64,000 bases of DNA from positions 2,912,001 to 2,976,000 of the forward strand of contig CALZFC010000356.1 of assembly GCA_945643635.1 (NCBI GenBank), given 5' to 3'. The notes under the pieces were generated by a model that saw nothing but the letters and a program-made list of their open reading frames with translations, had not been told where the DNA came from and searched no databases. The translations under genes were made by a program, and so were the position numbers. This document shows, piece after piece, positions 1-12,837 of the stretch. The DNA comes from Allodiplogaster sudhausi. Its lineage: Eukaryota; Nematoda; Chromadorea; Rhabditida; Diplogasteridae. Position 1 is the first letter of the stretch; each line of letters begins with the position of its first letter.

Positions 1-493
1 TCATTTTGATAGACAAACAAATATCCGGGTACATTTGCTTTCGCTCAATATAAGTGCACGCGAATATTTTGGCATTTTTGTGAAAGGAATGGTGTGCGAC
101 GAAATAGATGAAGGCACTACGCAGTATAAGAGCAAAAAGTACCTTGATTAGCCGCCTTTTACTTATGTACATGGCCTTTTTTCCGGTTTCTGAAAAAAAG
201 TCATCTGACGGAATGCGGAAAGAAGTTGCGGGTCGTTTCAAGACCATATTTCAGTTGACTTTCAATAGCTCGGTAGAGCATTTGCATTATAACGACCCCT
301 TCATGAAGCCATTCACTCGTTCCTTCCTTCCTTCGCATTTTGCAACTTGCTTTTGTATTATTCTGTTTGAGAAAGGTTAAATCGGGCTCATCCGAATGAA
401 TCTCTGGCTGGTTCTTTCTTCAGCAAGCAAGCATTGGAGAGACTCTGAGCCTCCTCGCGGCACTGTTTAATACTTGGCTGAAAGCTTCTCCTA

Positions 494-535
<42 letters not shown>

Positions 536-1028
536 GACAAAGAGTGAGACAGAGTGAGAGAGAGAGCAAAGAAAAAGGCAGTAGATTATGCTGAGGAAAA
601 ATAGCAACGTTGTGTGAAATAGTATTGTTGTGTGTGTATGCGTGTATGCAGTGCAGTCAGGAGTGGAAAAAGAGAGAGAGAGAGATCAAGAGCATTGAAG
701 TGATTGACAATATTGCCATATTGTCTCATAAATATGTATGTATGTACATAGTGTCTAAAGACAGAGTTTTCTGGACCAACGTACTTCATGTTTCCGTTGC
801 AATGACGTGCCTAGTGCAATAATATCCGCAAGTAAAGTCAAGGTAGATCAAAAAACTACTTAATTATTTCAAATAATTTTGTCATTATTAGGATGTACTT
901 AGAAGGATACGTGGAATTTTTTTCCAAGAGCAATGCACTTCGTCTAACTTCTGCTAACTGTGCATTCATAATGCATTAAAGTACTGATATCGAGCTTCAA
1001 ATATTTGCAGGTGCGATACTTACAATTA
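1..1028. other. intergenic, no gene seen
   Basis: No exon with family motifs or a consistent splice frame was found. The stretch holds a pure (GA)n tract at about 498-532 and looser GA-rich sequence to about 690. Short open frames here are simple-sequence or low-complexity and are not supported as genes. Confidence 0.5.
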
Positions 1029-1036
1029 GGTTCAAC

Positions 1037-1457
1037 CAGAGATGCACGCGGCACGGCCCTAGGGCCGGCCGGCCCAAATTTCCAAGGCCCTCTAGGGCCT
1101 GGCCGGGCATGGCCCAACCTAGGGCCCGGTCCATTGGGCCCGTTTTTCGCAAATGTGTAAGCGAACATGCTCATGATCGACTGAACTCTTATTGATCATG
1201 AGTAATATTTCAGTTCAGGAGTCGTACTCCGCTTCGGAATGAAATAAATGAGAAGCCTTTTGAACGGGAAGCTAAAAGAAAAAAATTCGCTAACAAAATG
1301 ACGAATTAAAAATTGGAATCTGACATTTTTTTTAAAGCGGGTAGGCTGGGCCCAAAATTCAAGGGATCGGGCCGGCCGGGCTCAAAATTATAGGGCCCAA
1401 AAACTGCGGGACGGGCCGAGAATTTTTTTTTGGCCGGCCCAACTGCGTGCATCTCTG
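1037..1457. mobile_element. hAT-type MITE with 8-bp target duplication
   Basis: The element begins CAGAGATGCACGC and ends with the exact inverse GCGTGCATCTCTG. It is flanked by an 8-base direct repeat differing at one base: GGTTCAAC at 1029-1036 and GGTTCGAC at 1458-1465. CAGAG-type ends with an 8-base duplication are typical of hAT transposons. The sub-terminal parts are built from short GGCCC/GGGCC palindromes (1065-1140 and 1345-1440), so the element folds back on itself. No transposase frame is present, so it would be a non-autonomous copy. A second element with the same style of ends lies at 30175-31497. Confidence 0.8.
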
Positions 1458-1465
1458 GGTTCGAC

Positions 1466-2860
1466 AGTTGCCTAGAATGACGCAAGACTATAAAGCACAC
1501 GCTTGGAATAGCGACCATAGAGACCGTGAATAGTTTGGAAAATTTTTGTTGTCCTCTCTCTCTCTCTGTCTCTCTCTCTGTGTCGTTGTCCTTCTCTCTC
1601 TCTCTCTCTCTCTCTCTGTCTGTCTCTCTCTCTCTCTCTCTCTTTCTGTACTGACACACTCACTCAGGCACACACTTTCGTCATCTCTGCCATGGCGGGA
1701 TGCGCCAGATGTTGTTGACCTTGTGAGCACTTTCTTTCTATAACTCTCTATCTATATAGACCTCTCTCTCTCTCTCTCTCCTTCGTGTATTGAGAACGTT
1801 CTCTTGCTCCACCATCGATCTCTCTCGCTCTGAGAGCGATTAATGATCAAGAAATTCCGTTCCTTCTGACGCAGCCGTCACAATTTTCAAACTCGCTACA
1901 TAAGGAGCAGCAATACGGCTGATTGGCCGAAATATTTCTTTCAATTCTTTTTACCTTTTCTAGAAGGGCTATGTAACATTTTAAACAGTCGAAAGAAATT
2001 GTTTTGCCTGCTGTCTTCATCCTTCTCAAAAAAAAAAATTTTAGCAGACGCATACAAATATCGCCCGATGCGTTTGCAGCATTTCATAGAGCTTCTAACT
2101 TCGTAGCCACCCCCTCCCAATCCAGGTCCGTAACCCGTAACCCCTCTTAGGAGTCCCAATTTTCTAACATTCTGATTTAGTTCCCCACTTTAGCTAACCC
2201 CCCCTTTCTGAACCAACCCCCCCCCCCTTGTCCTTAACCCTCGTTCGTAAGGTGGTGGTTACCTTTTCGAACCCCCCCCCCCCCGTCTTACCTCAAAAGT
2301 GGCTCGTCGTTATCTTGAAGCCTTCTCTTCGCTCTCCAGCCCGACGCCGCTGCACGAATATGGCGCACGCTTCTCGGGTTTCTCCCGCTCTCCGCTCCCT
2401 CTGCTCCGTCTCTCTGACCTCTCCACCGTTTGTGCACTCTCTCATCGCTGCCTCTCTGCGTATCGATATGAAATTGGAGTCGTGCGCCCTCGACGAGTTC
2501 GCATTGGTGAAGTGTCGGCAAGGGCTGGAAGGAGGCCTTGACGGAGCCTTCTGTATCTGTCCCGTGACACACCTTACCTCTCTCTCTCTCTCACACACAC
2601 TTTCTCACACTCTCTCTCCCTGTCACCTTCTCTCTCTCTCTCTCTCACTCTCTCACTCTCTCGTCCGACCCGCCCTCTCCTTCTATCGTGAATGCCGAAC
2701 CCGAACCCGAGTCGACGTCGCTAGCCTCACCCGTCGTAGCTGCTGCCTCCTGGAGAGTGAACCCGACCAAGAACCTTCTTCTCTGAGTCGTGTCTCCATC
2801 TGACATCATCCACAACGTCAAGTCATCCCTCCACACCTCTCAAATCGTCATCTCTAAAAG
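1466..2860. other. intergenic, CT-rich, no supported gene
   Basis: Holds (CT)n tracts at about 1551-1645 and 2577-2665 and C-runs at 2218 and 2271. A GC-richer stretch at 2290-2560 has open frames on both strands; one plus-strand frame from 2468 encodes a short cysteine-containing segment ending in CICPV. It could be an unrecognised exon of the downstream membrane-protein gene, but no splice frame ties it in. Confidence 0.35.
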
Positions 2861-3980
2861 ATGGCAAACATGGCCATCATGGTTGGCGCGCTCATGCCGA
2901 ACGACAGAAAGTCCGGTGAGCTCCCAAAGACTTCAGCCGAAGATTTAGTCGAGCCAAAATAAAATTGAAGTTCGAATTCGCGCCTTTTTGCCTGAGACAC
3001 TAGGGCGAGAGAGGCATAAGATTTAAAGAGACGCTCTAATAATAGTCTGGAGAGATGTCAATTAGATTACGCTTCAGTTTCCTTCAGTTTTTTTTTTTAT
3101 TTTTTTATTTAGATTAATATCTTAATAAATACCTATGTACAGTCCCGCCCAACATTTCAGGTACATAGATTAATTAGATTAATTAGATTAATCTAAATAA
3201 TCTCAATTGATTTTTCAGCGCATAGGACGCATTACAAAAGAGTTTTCAGGTCAATCTAGACTAATTCCACGCTGTTAAATACGTTGGCAACATTATTTTC
3301 TTAAAACAAATTGACACAAACGAGGAAATTCATATTTTTGCCAGTAACCTGTTTGAAAATGGTGCGCAATGTGCTGCATTACCTGTGCAATGCGCTGCAT
3401 TTTTCGAACGGGTTTCTGGCTAAAATGTGAATTTTATCCTTAATGTCAACTTATTTTGAGAAAATAATGTTACCAACATGTTTAACAGCGTCCAATTAGT
3501 CTAGATTAACCTGTAAACTCTATTGAAATGCGTCCTATACGCTGAAAAATCAATTGAGATTATTTAGATTAATCTAATTAATCTAATTAATCTATGTATC
3601 TGAAATGTTGGGCGAGACTGTATATATGAATGTGCTAACAATGGAACCAAATTTCAAGTCGCCAGCTCACGTTTTTATGGCTATAGCGAAGAAATTATAA
3701 TTGGCATAAAGTCATAGGAATGCACATTTGAAATCATGAGTGCATGCATGTATATTTGACCTTTGAGTTATGGTATTGGTTACCGAACAGCTTACCTGAG
3801 ATATAAAGTGCAGCTTAGGTTTAAAAAAACAACGGTAAATAGAATGCACGCAATGATGAGCTGGTCTCTAATTCTGTGGCTTCTTTCGTCATCATCTCCT
3901 GTTCTTTCTCTCATCTTCATCCTTACACTTTCTCGCTTTCTCATCCATCTTTCTCTCTCTGTCTCGCTTTCTCTACCTCG

Positions 3981-4012
<32 letters not shown>

Positions 4013-4018
4013 TTCTCC

Positions 4019-4061
<43 letters not shown>

Positions 4062-5655
4062 ACTTCCGTGTATACTCAAACACTGATAGTGAGTGCTTCT
4101 GCTGCTTACTCTGCTGTTCATCAGTTTAAGAACTCCTGCCTGCTGCTCAAGTAGCGTTCATTTTGCTCCGTTGTGTGATGCTTCACAATTCATCTTTTAA
4201 GAGTAAGCTACTAATTGGCAAATCTTTTTTATTATTATCTTCAAATGACTGAATATTATCACAATCATATTCGAAATGCAGCGTTGACTGAATGTAAATT
4301 TGCGTTTGCATTTATTAGGTCTCGGGATTCGCTTCTTCCAATTCAGTTCGGTCAACCTTTCGGAATTCCAACGACTAGAACCGATAATTTATGCATTTCA
4401 TCGCAGATATGGAAATTGACAAATTGATGGATCAAGCAAGTGAACTAAAGCATAACTGTGATGTAATTTAAAGGCACAATATTATTGTGATGTTTTTGTT
4501 GTAATATCGGGGAAAATTTTGCCAATCGCGCTAAATAGTATGAATTATTTCGAATGAAACTTAAATAATCGCGCAATAATTTCGAGTCAATTGAAAAGCC
4601 ATTATTCTTTTATTCTTGCCATGTATTTTTGAATTCGTTGTAGTCTAATTAATTTTGCCCGAGCAGGCATGGATGGATCGAGTGCGCACGGCGGCGGCGG
4701 CAGTGGCGGCGACTTCCCGTCGGGCGCCGTCGTCGTTCTCGTCGTCGCTGCTGTCGCCGTCTCTTCCGTCCTCGTCACTCTCGTGTGGCTCGTCGTCAAC
4801 AACAGGCGACGACGCATGCGGCCACATCCAGTAAGCACCTGTATATTACTCATTTGAAGAAGACGAAAACTCACATTTGAATTCGCGCCTTTTTGATGAC
4901 GATTGAATAACGATTGAGTTTTGCTAGCTTGCAGCGAAGGTAATCTAAAAATATTTCTCTCGCATTTCTCGCTCTCTATCTCACTCTCTCCTCTCTTTCT
5001 CACTCCAGCATCTACCCGAGTTGGTGACGACCCGGCGAGCGCCGTTCCCCTCCGGCGGCTTGCCCTCCACGCTGTCGGTGTCGCCCTCGGCTGCGGCGGC
5101 CGCTTCGCCGCCGCCGCCGCCCCTATTCCTCCCGCCCACAACGCCCGTCTACCCCAAGCCGGCCGATCTCGAGGTGCCGCCGCCGACGTACGAGGAGGCC
5201 ATGAGCGCGCCCTCCAGTCCGCATCCACTCAATGTCAGTTTTTTTTATTTAGTTACTTATTTTTAATTAATATTATAATTTTTCCTTTTATTTTTGTAAA
5301 TATATGTATTAAGATGAGCCACAATAGATAGAAGAAGGATTTTTTTTTACAAGACATTAACAGAACATCATGAGTGAACATTGAAAGAAAGAGATGGAAA
5401 AGAACACCGAAAACACCTGTTTCCTGTTTTATCACTCAACTTATGCATATCTCTTTGTCTTGCCTCTCTGACGACGTGCTCTCCAGGAATAGAATGATAT
5501 CCATGAAATGTCTATAGTACGTCATTCGGTGTCCTGCCATAAAGACTTCTTACAAATTCTGAGTCGTTCTACCGTTTTTGATGCTCTCGGAGACTATGTT
5601 TTGTGTGCATGCCAAGCACAAATGGCAGGCAGCACACTGCGCAGAGTCTGTATTT

Positions 5656-5693
<38 letters not shown>

Positions 5694-6600
5694 GCTCTCT
5701 CTACCTTCCTTCCTCTATCACCCTCTGTTGATAGAGATCTATCTCTATCTTTCTCTCTATCTCTCTCGCTCTCTATCGCTTTCTCTGTCTCTCTCTCAAT
5801 CTCCTTCTCTCTTTCACTATCTCTCTTTCACTCTCCTTCTTTGGCTTCACTCGCATTCCTCTTTTCTCCTTCTCTCCTCCAATTCCGATATCTTTCGCAT
5901 GGACCACTCATACCACTTGGTGAAGCTTCGATCCGTCGCCCTTCTATTTGTGTCAAAAAGTGTAGTTGGTGCCAAACACCGAATTTCAAAGGCGTCCGTT
6001 CGAGAGACTTGAAACGTGAGAGCCTCTAGCCAAATCACGCGAAGAGTGGACAGCACAACATGTCTGGGATTTTGTGTACGGCCACAATAAACAAAGAATA
6101 TTTATAAGTTTTGTTACCGTTCCCTCTACAAATTAGTGTAAGTGTATTACGGTATGTGAATTATATTAATTATAGCCACCATCGAATGCAGACGTCGACT
6201 TTCTGCCACATGCCACTGTCGTAAGTCTCGAAGTTGTGAGCGGCGACGTCGAGTCAAAGTCAGCACATGCATTTTCATGCCCATAAACTTAAAAAAAAAA
6301 CTTCTGTTTTTCTCAACCATAGTGAGAAAGTCATGTTTTAGGACAATTTTTTATATGTAACTAATTTACATTACCTCGAAAATGGTGGAAAATGTTCGAA
6401 AACATGTTCTCTTTTTTTTGCAGTCGACGCCGCTCTACTCAACGACGGCCTTCGGGCGCGCCGCCCTACTACACGGGCACGCTTCGTGGCGTCGGCCGTG
6501 GCAACAGCAGACGAGACTCCTTCGTCGACGATCGACCGAGCACGTCGGGAGCGGGCGCGTAGACGGCTACCGTATACCAAACCACGTAGGTATACTGTAG
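2861..6600 (+). CDS. single-pass membrane protein with PPxY motif
   Basis: Model of five exons: 2861-2915, 4667-4830, 5009-5233, 6176-6220 and 6424-6600, giving 221 aa with a continuous frame. Exon 1 is joined because its strong donor (G|GTGAGC) is phase 1, as is the exon 2 acceptor; it is the least certain part. Exon 2 encodes a Gly/Ser-rich stretch followed by one hydrophobic helix (VVVLVVAAVAVSSVLVTLVW) and a basic stop-transfer NNRRRRMR. Exon 3 is proline-rich and contains PPPTYEEAM, a PPxY motif of the kind bound by WW domains of Nedd4-type ubiquitin ligases. A short extracellular side, one helix and a proline-rich tail with a PY motif resemble Shisa- or WBP1-like adaptors, but no family signature was recognised. 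The last exon is open in all three frames; the +1 frame, ending near 6562, looks at least as protein-like as the spliced one, so the C-terminus is uncertain. Confidence 0.55.
3140..3620. mobile_element. Tc1/mariner-type MITE (foldback)
   Basis: The element starts CAGTCCCGCCCAACATTTCA and ends with the near-exact inverse TGAAATGTTGGGCGAGACTG, flanked on both sides by TA (3138-3139, 3621-3622). TA duplication with CAGT-type ends is the Tc1/mariner hallmark. The inverted arms extend at least 170 bases and include tandem TTAATTAGA units (about 3168-3200 and 3560-3592). The centre holds two short direct repeats around GTGCGCAATGTGCTGCATT. There is no transposase frame. It lies in the first intron of the PY-motif membrane protein gene. 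Confidence 0.85.
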
Positions 6601-7486
6601 CTGGACTACCGTAACCGAGGAGGCCACGAGAGCCAGAGAGGCTTCGACTCTTCGAACGAACACTTGACGCTCTTTCGTCGATGTTCATTTTTTTTTCTAA
6701 TAATATCTACCTGTCATATCTAGAGAGATACCTTTTTACTTTCTTTCTTTTTACATTGTTTCTTTTCTCGCTCTCTCACGGTTTCCTTTCCTCCGTTGCC
6801 TTCTCGAGCTTTGTGTGTACGTGACTTTCTTCGCTATTCCACAACGGCTTGTACAACTAGCACTTATAGATGATTTTTTTCTTCTTTAAATCATTTCAAT
6901 ATTATTCGAGTACGGGTTTGGAAAGAATTACGCCGTCGTGTACATATAATCCTACATTGCATACTTAAGACAATTTGCGGACATGTAAGGAGATAATGAT
7001 GAAGATTTGTTAGATAAAAAAAATTTTTACTAATCAGATGTTCACTGAAGAAAACACATCAAAGGTCAACATGACCGAGCAAAACGTGACTTTAAAAATC
7101 TGCTCTAAATTATCAGAAGGAAAAAAAATCATAGAAAAACATGTGCTTAAAATACGGAAGTAGATCAGAAATAAAGCTTTATAGAGCGTCGTCGCTAGCC
7201 TCGAAATCCAGTGTTGAAATACGAGCTTGTGGTGGAGCAAAAAATGGCACAGCACTGTCGTCTTCTCCGCCTTAAAATAGCCATAAACTCAGTTTTGAAT
7301 TCGCACCTTTTTACCCGACAAGGGGCGAAAAAGAATGTGATTTCGTTACAATACTCAATAAAGATCAAATAGTTTTTTTCCTCCTTTAAAATAAAATTGT
7401 AGTTGTTAAAATAAGTTCGCGTCATCTCAAAACATTTGCGACAAATTGTTGTTTTTAATGTTCTCATTGTCAGTACCAGGAAACTT

Positions 7487-8697
7487 TTAAAAACGCTGGC
7501 TGGCTAAAATGATTTCTGTCGGCTTGCCTTCAAAATCGTCTTCATTTGCCGCGTCTCCCTCAGGCCAGCAGGTCGATTCCGTCTCGTTCTGGCGCTTTTG
7601 ACGCTTTTCTATGCGAATGAAAGTTGAAGACGTCAAAGGCACGCACATAATTAACTGATTCAAATGTTTTTGCAATTTTTTAAACATTGATTGAATGCTC
7701 TTTCTTCTACCGTATCTGTAGTGCATGATGATGTTGGAGTCGCCTCGTCGTGCGTAGATCATGATTGGGACACGTCGCTTGCGCGCAATGATCCGTGAGC
7801 CCTTGTGAGACGGGCAGCAGAAGCTGGAATCCATCGATAATAGTGCATTCAATTAATCGATAATCGGGATTCAATCGAATGATATTTGCGGTGTCCACAT
7901 CAAGACTCTGGTGATTGTTAGGACAGTATAGTACTTGTCTAACGATTAGGATATTGATGCAAAGTCCACATTAAATATATACATTATTTTCGCAGGGTGA
8001 TTTTGTCTTTTGATGATAAGATAAGCAGCCGCCTCCTCCTCACCGGTATCCGGTGACTCTTGGATCCTTGGAGGCCTTCAGCTCGACGCCCTCCTTCCAG
8101 CAGCCATAGAGGCATGTCGCGGCCACCTTCACGAGACGCACCTCGACGTACGCAGTGTCCGCGGGGGCCTAGGAAAAGGTGATACTTATGTCGAAATCCA
8201 AATAAAATCAAAAATTTTCTCCATTTTATGCTTGATTTGTATGATGTTTCTTAGTAGTTATAATAATTAAAAATGAGGGACTTACATAAGTTATTTATTA
8301 ATATAAAAGCAAAATAAGAAATAAAAATTAACAGTACCACAATGTGGTAGACACATCGCCGCTCGTCGGCAGCGAAGAGAGACCAGCGAATGTGGACATG
8401 GAGCTGGCGGAGTCCTGTCGTGGCGAGCACCGTTCCGCCGCAGCGAGGGATCGTTGACGCGCCTACTCGCTCACAGCGCACGCCACCAAAGCCGGAGGGG
8501 CACCTGAGGCAGATGGGGAAGAGAAGAAGAGAGGAGAGGGAGAGGTTGAAATAAGAGCGTGAAATGACTGCGTAACAGTGTGGTCAAACAAACTTGCAGC
8601 GTCCACAGTTGTGCGGATCCTGGTAGCCCTGGTACAGGCACGAGATCTTTCGGCGACAACGCCCTTAAAGAAAACATGTGCTGTCTTTCCCCTTATG

Positions 8698-8732
<35 letters not shown>

Positions 8733-8790
8733 TCTCTCTCTCATTCCGTTTTCTTACTTTCTTTCTCTTTATCTCTGACTCTTCGTCTCT

Positions 8791-8830
<40 letters not shown>

Positions 8831-11800
8831 CGCTTACGACTGCATCCGTAGTGCTCATTGATCATGCGGACATCGATGAACGAGGGCTCTCCGAGCTGGC
8901 CCATCGTGTACTGGAGATAAGGATCGCGCGCGCGCAGCGCTGGCCGTTTGGCACTCTTCGAAAATCTGGCGGGAAAAGATTAAAAATAATTTAAAAAAAT
9001 ATAAAGTAATATATTTATTAATTATTTTTTGCAGTTTTAGATGAATTTTTCTAGAATTTTTTTTATTTTTCATAACTTCAACAAAAACATTTATAAACAA
9101 CCGGATGTTTGCGTATCTATTTAAGGAACGCGATCACTGATGTAGCGTGCGCGAGAATGAGGGTGCCTACGCTCAGGGTAGAGAACGTCGTATTTTAAAT
9201 ATATAAAAAAAGGAATAAATCAAAGTCAAATCAAAGAAACTCTATCGGATTGTAGTGCATGACGCTGCCGACGTCGTACGGCAAGCCGTAGGTCATCATC
9301 TCGCGTGCAGAAATCTGAGATGGTGAGGAGGAGATGCTCATCGATGCGCTCAGGATTTACATACTTGTGTGTAGCAAATAGCATAAATATATATGGATGG
9401 ATATGTAACAAATTTAATGCTAGAAAGAAAATGGCAATTAAGGAAACTCCTCCGCACCTTGGAGAACTGGTAGACCATGCCGCTCTGCACCTTGGAGAAG
9501 TCGAGGCTGATGTACTTGTCGCGGTCAAAGCGAGACTGCTCGTGGAAGAGGCCGAGCGCGTGGCCCAGCTCGTGCACCACCACGCCAAACTTGAATTTTT
9601 TTTTATTGTTTATTGATGAGTCAAAAATTATTGATTTCTTCAAAAGGTATTTTCATGGGCTCACACAAACAACATTATTGATTGATTCAGTTGCTCTAGC
9701 ATTTTAGGAAATTCATTCAGAAACGCATAACAAGTGCGGTATGAAATGAATGCTATTTTTCATTTTTTTTTGTTGTTAAAATTACTTACCGCCTCACAAC
9801 CGACGCCAATCGAGAGCCACTGCTGCCCCTGCAGGTCGTCCTTTCCCACCGTACTCCAGCAGCCGTCGTGCGCGACAAAGTACAGATAGGTCTGGCAAAG
9901 AATTTATTTTCCTCTACATCATCGCTTTAGCCCTCTCACTTTCTCGTACGCTATCACTCAGTCTCTACTTTTTCTCTCTCTCTTTCTTTCCTCTCTCTCT
10001 CTCGCTCTCTCTCTCTCTATCTCTTTCTCTCAGTCTATCTTTGCCTCTCTCTCTCTCTCGACTACATTCCCAATCGTTTTTGCCTTTTGATTCCAAAAAA
10101 ATATACCGGATCAAAGAATCGCGGCCGAAAGACGACGCACGTCTCGCGCTGCCAGAAGTTCATCGCGCGCTGGATGGCGTCGCGCGCGCTCAGGCCTTAG
10201 GGAGATAACATAATTTTATAATATTTTATATATATACATTTAAGCTTATTTATTAAGTATTTTGAAACATTTATTCCATAATACATATCTTGAATAACCG
10301 ACTTATGAATGGATGAAATTCGAAAGGAATCACGCCGCCCGTCCACTTTCCGTCCGTCCGCCTCAGGACCTTGCGACGGGTTCTCTTCCGTCGTCCCGTC
10401 AGGAGCACCTAAATTAAATTCAAATTTTACAGAATATTTAAAGTAATTCCATTATGTTTTTCTCGATCAGAACATCCTGTATCAGAAGACCTTCGTAACC
10501 TCTCCAGTAGTAGAAACCATCTTCAAGCAATGTCGCCCTCCCCCCCCCCCGTATTCTTTACAAGTTGGTTTTCGGCTAGGTCCATTTTATAATCTCCTAA
10601 AATTATTGTACATAGAATATGTTCCATTCCATACTAACAGTACAAGATGTAACTAAATTGACTCTATGAAAATATCGATTGATTTAATTTCAAATATAAT
10701 TCGTATTTTTTGTATGATATCTATTTCTCGATAACATAGGCTAGTATTTTTAACCTGTTTCTAAAGTTAGGCGCAAAACTGTGCTGGTGCTTTTTAAAAG
10801 GTGCTGGGACTACAATTGAAAGAATGTAAACGAGCGACTATCCACTTACTAAGTTGAGAAATGTTTTAATGATATTGAAAAGAAAGAATAGATAGTACAA
10901 GGAACTTTTAATATTAAAAAGAGTAATAGAGATGCAGATTTAATTCTCTATGCACAGTACATTGGAGCAATGGAAACCCATTCACGTTTGCTCATCATGG
11001 CAAACATTTCCGGAACTTGAGCCATATTAATCACGAATATTAATAAAATTGTCTCCGATAAAAAAAATAACCGATCGACACGGTGGCCGTAGGCCCATGA
11101 GGAAGCATGCATATCGGGGCGAGTAACTGACATTGGCCGGTTTGTTCTTTTTTTCGCGCTCCCTAATATGTAGCTAAACTGCTGCTGCTGTGTGTATGTT
11201 TTTATTGGAATAGCACAAGTGCTACCTCTTCACCGCTGCCTTCCACGCCGTCCCTCTCGTTAGCCATCTTCTCCTCTTCTTCTTCGGCCACTTCATCCAA
11301 GCGATCCTCAATCATTCTCCTCAGCGACGGAAGCGGAATGCGGATGTCACCCTCGAAGAGCACTCCGCTGAATCCAGTGGAATAATTTGCTGTCTTTTTT
11401 TTTAAACAATTTTGTAAATATAAAACATGTTTTAACACATATTTGTACCACAAAAGACATTTTCTTTCCATAAGTAAGAAAAAATAAACCTGTGCATTGA
11501 TTGTTCGTTGATGCTAGAGATTGCGGGCTCAGCATGAGCGACCACTTCATGCGCAGTTTCTCCATCCTTTAAATGAAGAATGCAGTTTGTTCATATACAT
11601 ATGTAATTAATATTATTTTTTTATTCATTGACTTTTTCACTATCATTTTTTTGGTTTGCAATAAAATCCCCAGCTGACATCAGCAGCCTCGACACGAACG
11701 CCTCGATACTCCTCCTTCACGAGTGCCGAGAGAGTGTCGTAGAGGCGAGAGTATTCGGCTTGTGCCGAGCGAACAAGGAAACGGTCCTAGGTCATATTTG

Positions 11801-12018
11801 TATAAATGTATTTAATTTAAACCAGTTTATTAGTTAAATAGCATAGAAAACAGAAATTAAACTCTTTTTTTCTGTGAAACATTAGCTGGCGCCGAAAGAC
11901 TAACCTCTGCATGCAAGGGAGTCGGGATGTCCGGAGGGTCAGCGACACTCTTTACTGGTGTTGAGAATGTAACAAAGAGTAGAAGTGGCGAAAGTAGTAA
12001 GAAATTGCTACGATGCAT
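7487..12018 (-). CDS. astacin metalloprotease with EGF and CUB domains
   Basis: Secreted zinc endopeptidase of the nematode NAS type, 555 aa. Fifteen exons, all phases consistent: 11905-12018, 11679-11786, 11490-11566, 11226-11367, 10303-10408, 10107-10195, 9790-9891, 9458-9589, 9241-9314, 8838-8965, 8594-8663, 8338-8503, 8044-8168, 7711-7823, 7487-7608. Order: signal peptide (MHRSNFLLLSPLLLFVTF); propeptide with LFEGDI, whose Asp blocks the catalytic zinc in this family; a furin-like basic stretch RRKRTRR; catalytic domain with zinc motif HELGHALGLFHEQSR and Met-turn SVMHYNP; TMGQLGEPSFIDV closing the domain; EGF-like part with GYQDPHNCGRCKCPSGFGG; CUB domain from CGGTVL to about YRFCCPS; a short acidic tail. 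All zinc ligands are present, so it should be active. It lies downstream of, and in the same direction as, the ShK-type astacin. Substrate is unknown; C. elegans relatives act in cuticle or matrix processing. Confidence 0.93.
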
Positions 12019-12195
12019 GTAGCAGGAGTTTTCGACAGGTGAATGGCCTCTTCCTTGATGTTCATGACCTCTCGCTCTCGGATATGAACGATCTTATCTC
12101 GAGATATATCATCCCTCGCTATCTATCCTTTTATCTGTTTCTCTCTCTAGCTCTTTCTTTCTTTTTCCACCGGTCCTCTCACAATCCATCCCTGT

Positions 12196-12555
12196 CTCGT
12201 TCCCACTCCTGTTCTCTCTCTCTGTCACTATCTCTCATTCTCTCTCTCTTTCTCTCTCTCTGATTCCCTCTCTCCCCCTTTCTCTTTCTCTCTCTCTGAT
12301 TCCCTCTCTCCCCCTTTCTCTTTCTCTCTCTCTGATTCCCTCTCTCCCCCTTTCTCTTTCTCTCTCTCTGATTCCCTCTCTCCCCCTTTCTCTTTCTCTC
12401 TCTCTCTGATTCCCTCTCTCCCCCTTTCTCTTTCTCTCTCTCTGATTCCCTCTCTCCCCCTTTCTCTTTCTCTCTCTCTGATTCCCTCTCTCCCCCTTTC
12501 TCTTTCTCTCTCTCTGATTCCCTCTCTCCCCCTTTCTCTTTCTCTCTCTCTCTCT
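12196..12555. repeat. 36-bp minisatellite in CT-rich tract
   Basis: Eight tandem copies of a 36-base unit containing GATTCCCTCTCTCCCCCTTT start at 12262, 12298, 12334, 12370, 12408, 12444, 12480 and 12516 (one copy is 38 bases). The tract lies in the 820-base gap between the two astacin genes, upstream of the EGF/CUB gene, so it sits in or near that gene's promoter. Confidence 0.9.
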
Positions 12556-12837
12556 AATTTTCAACGATTGCCTGCTGTACTCTGCGCATTCAAAGCACGT
12601 TCTCTTTCCTTTTTGCACTGATCTTGAGAGTAAATAATTTCGTGCACACGTAATTTATTCAGAGTATGAATGCGTCGCTACATCTAAGAATGATATAGAC
12701 TACTGAATTCACAATTAATATATGTATGAGTGAATATACTCCAAGTCACGAAATGTACAGGCAACACGAAGAAAGTGCGTTAAATGACAACAATTCCAAT
12801 GTCGTACAGAGTCTTCTGCTCTCTTATGCTTGTCTTT

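Noticed and set aside
1472..1743. Long open frames with Ser/Leu or Arg/Glu runs
   Set aside because: They translate (CT)n/(GA)n repeats on either strand; the same happens at dozens of tracts in the window and none has splice or motif support.
2228..2803. 191-aa plus-strand open frame with a cysteine-containing segment
   Set aside because: GC-rich sequence is open on both strands and runs into a CT repeat; no phase-compatible splice joins it to the PY-motif gene 2861-6600.
12196..12555. CRISPR-like array at the 36-base repeats
   Set aside because: There are no unique spacers; units are contiguous and the context is a eukaryotic intergenic minisatellite.
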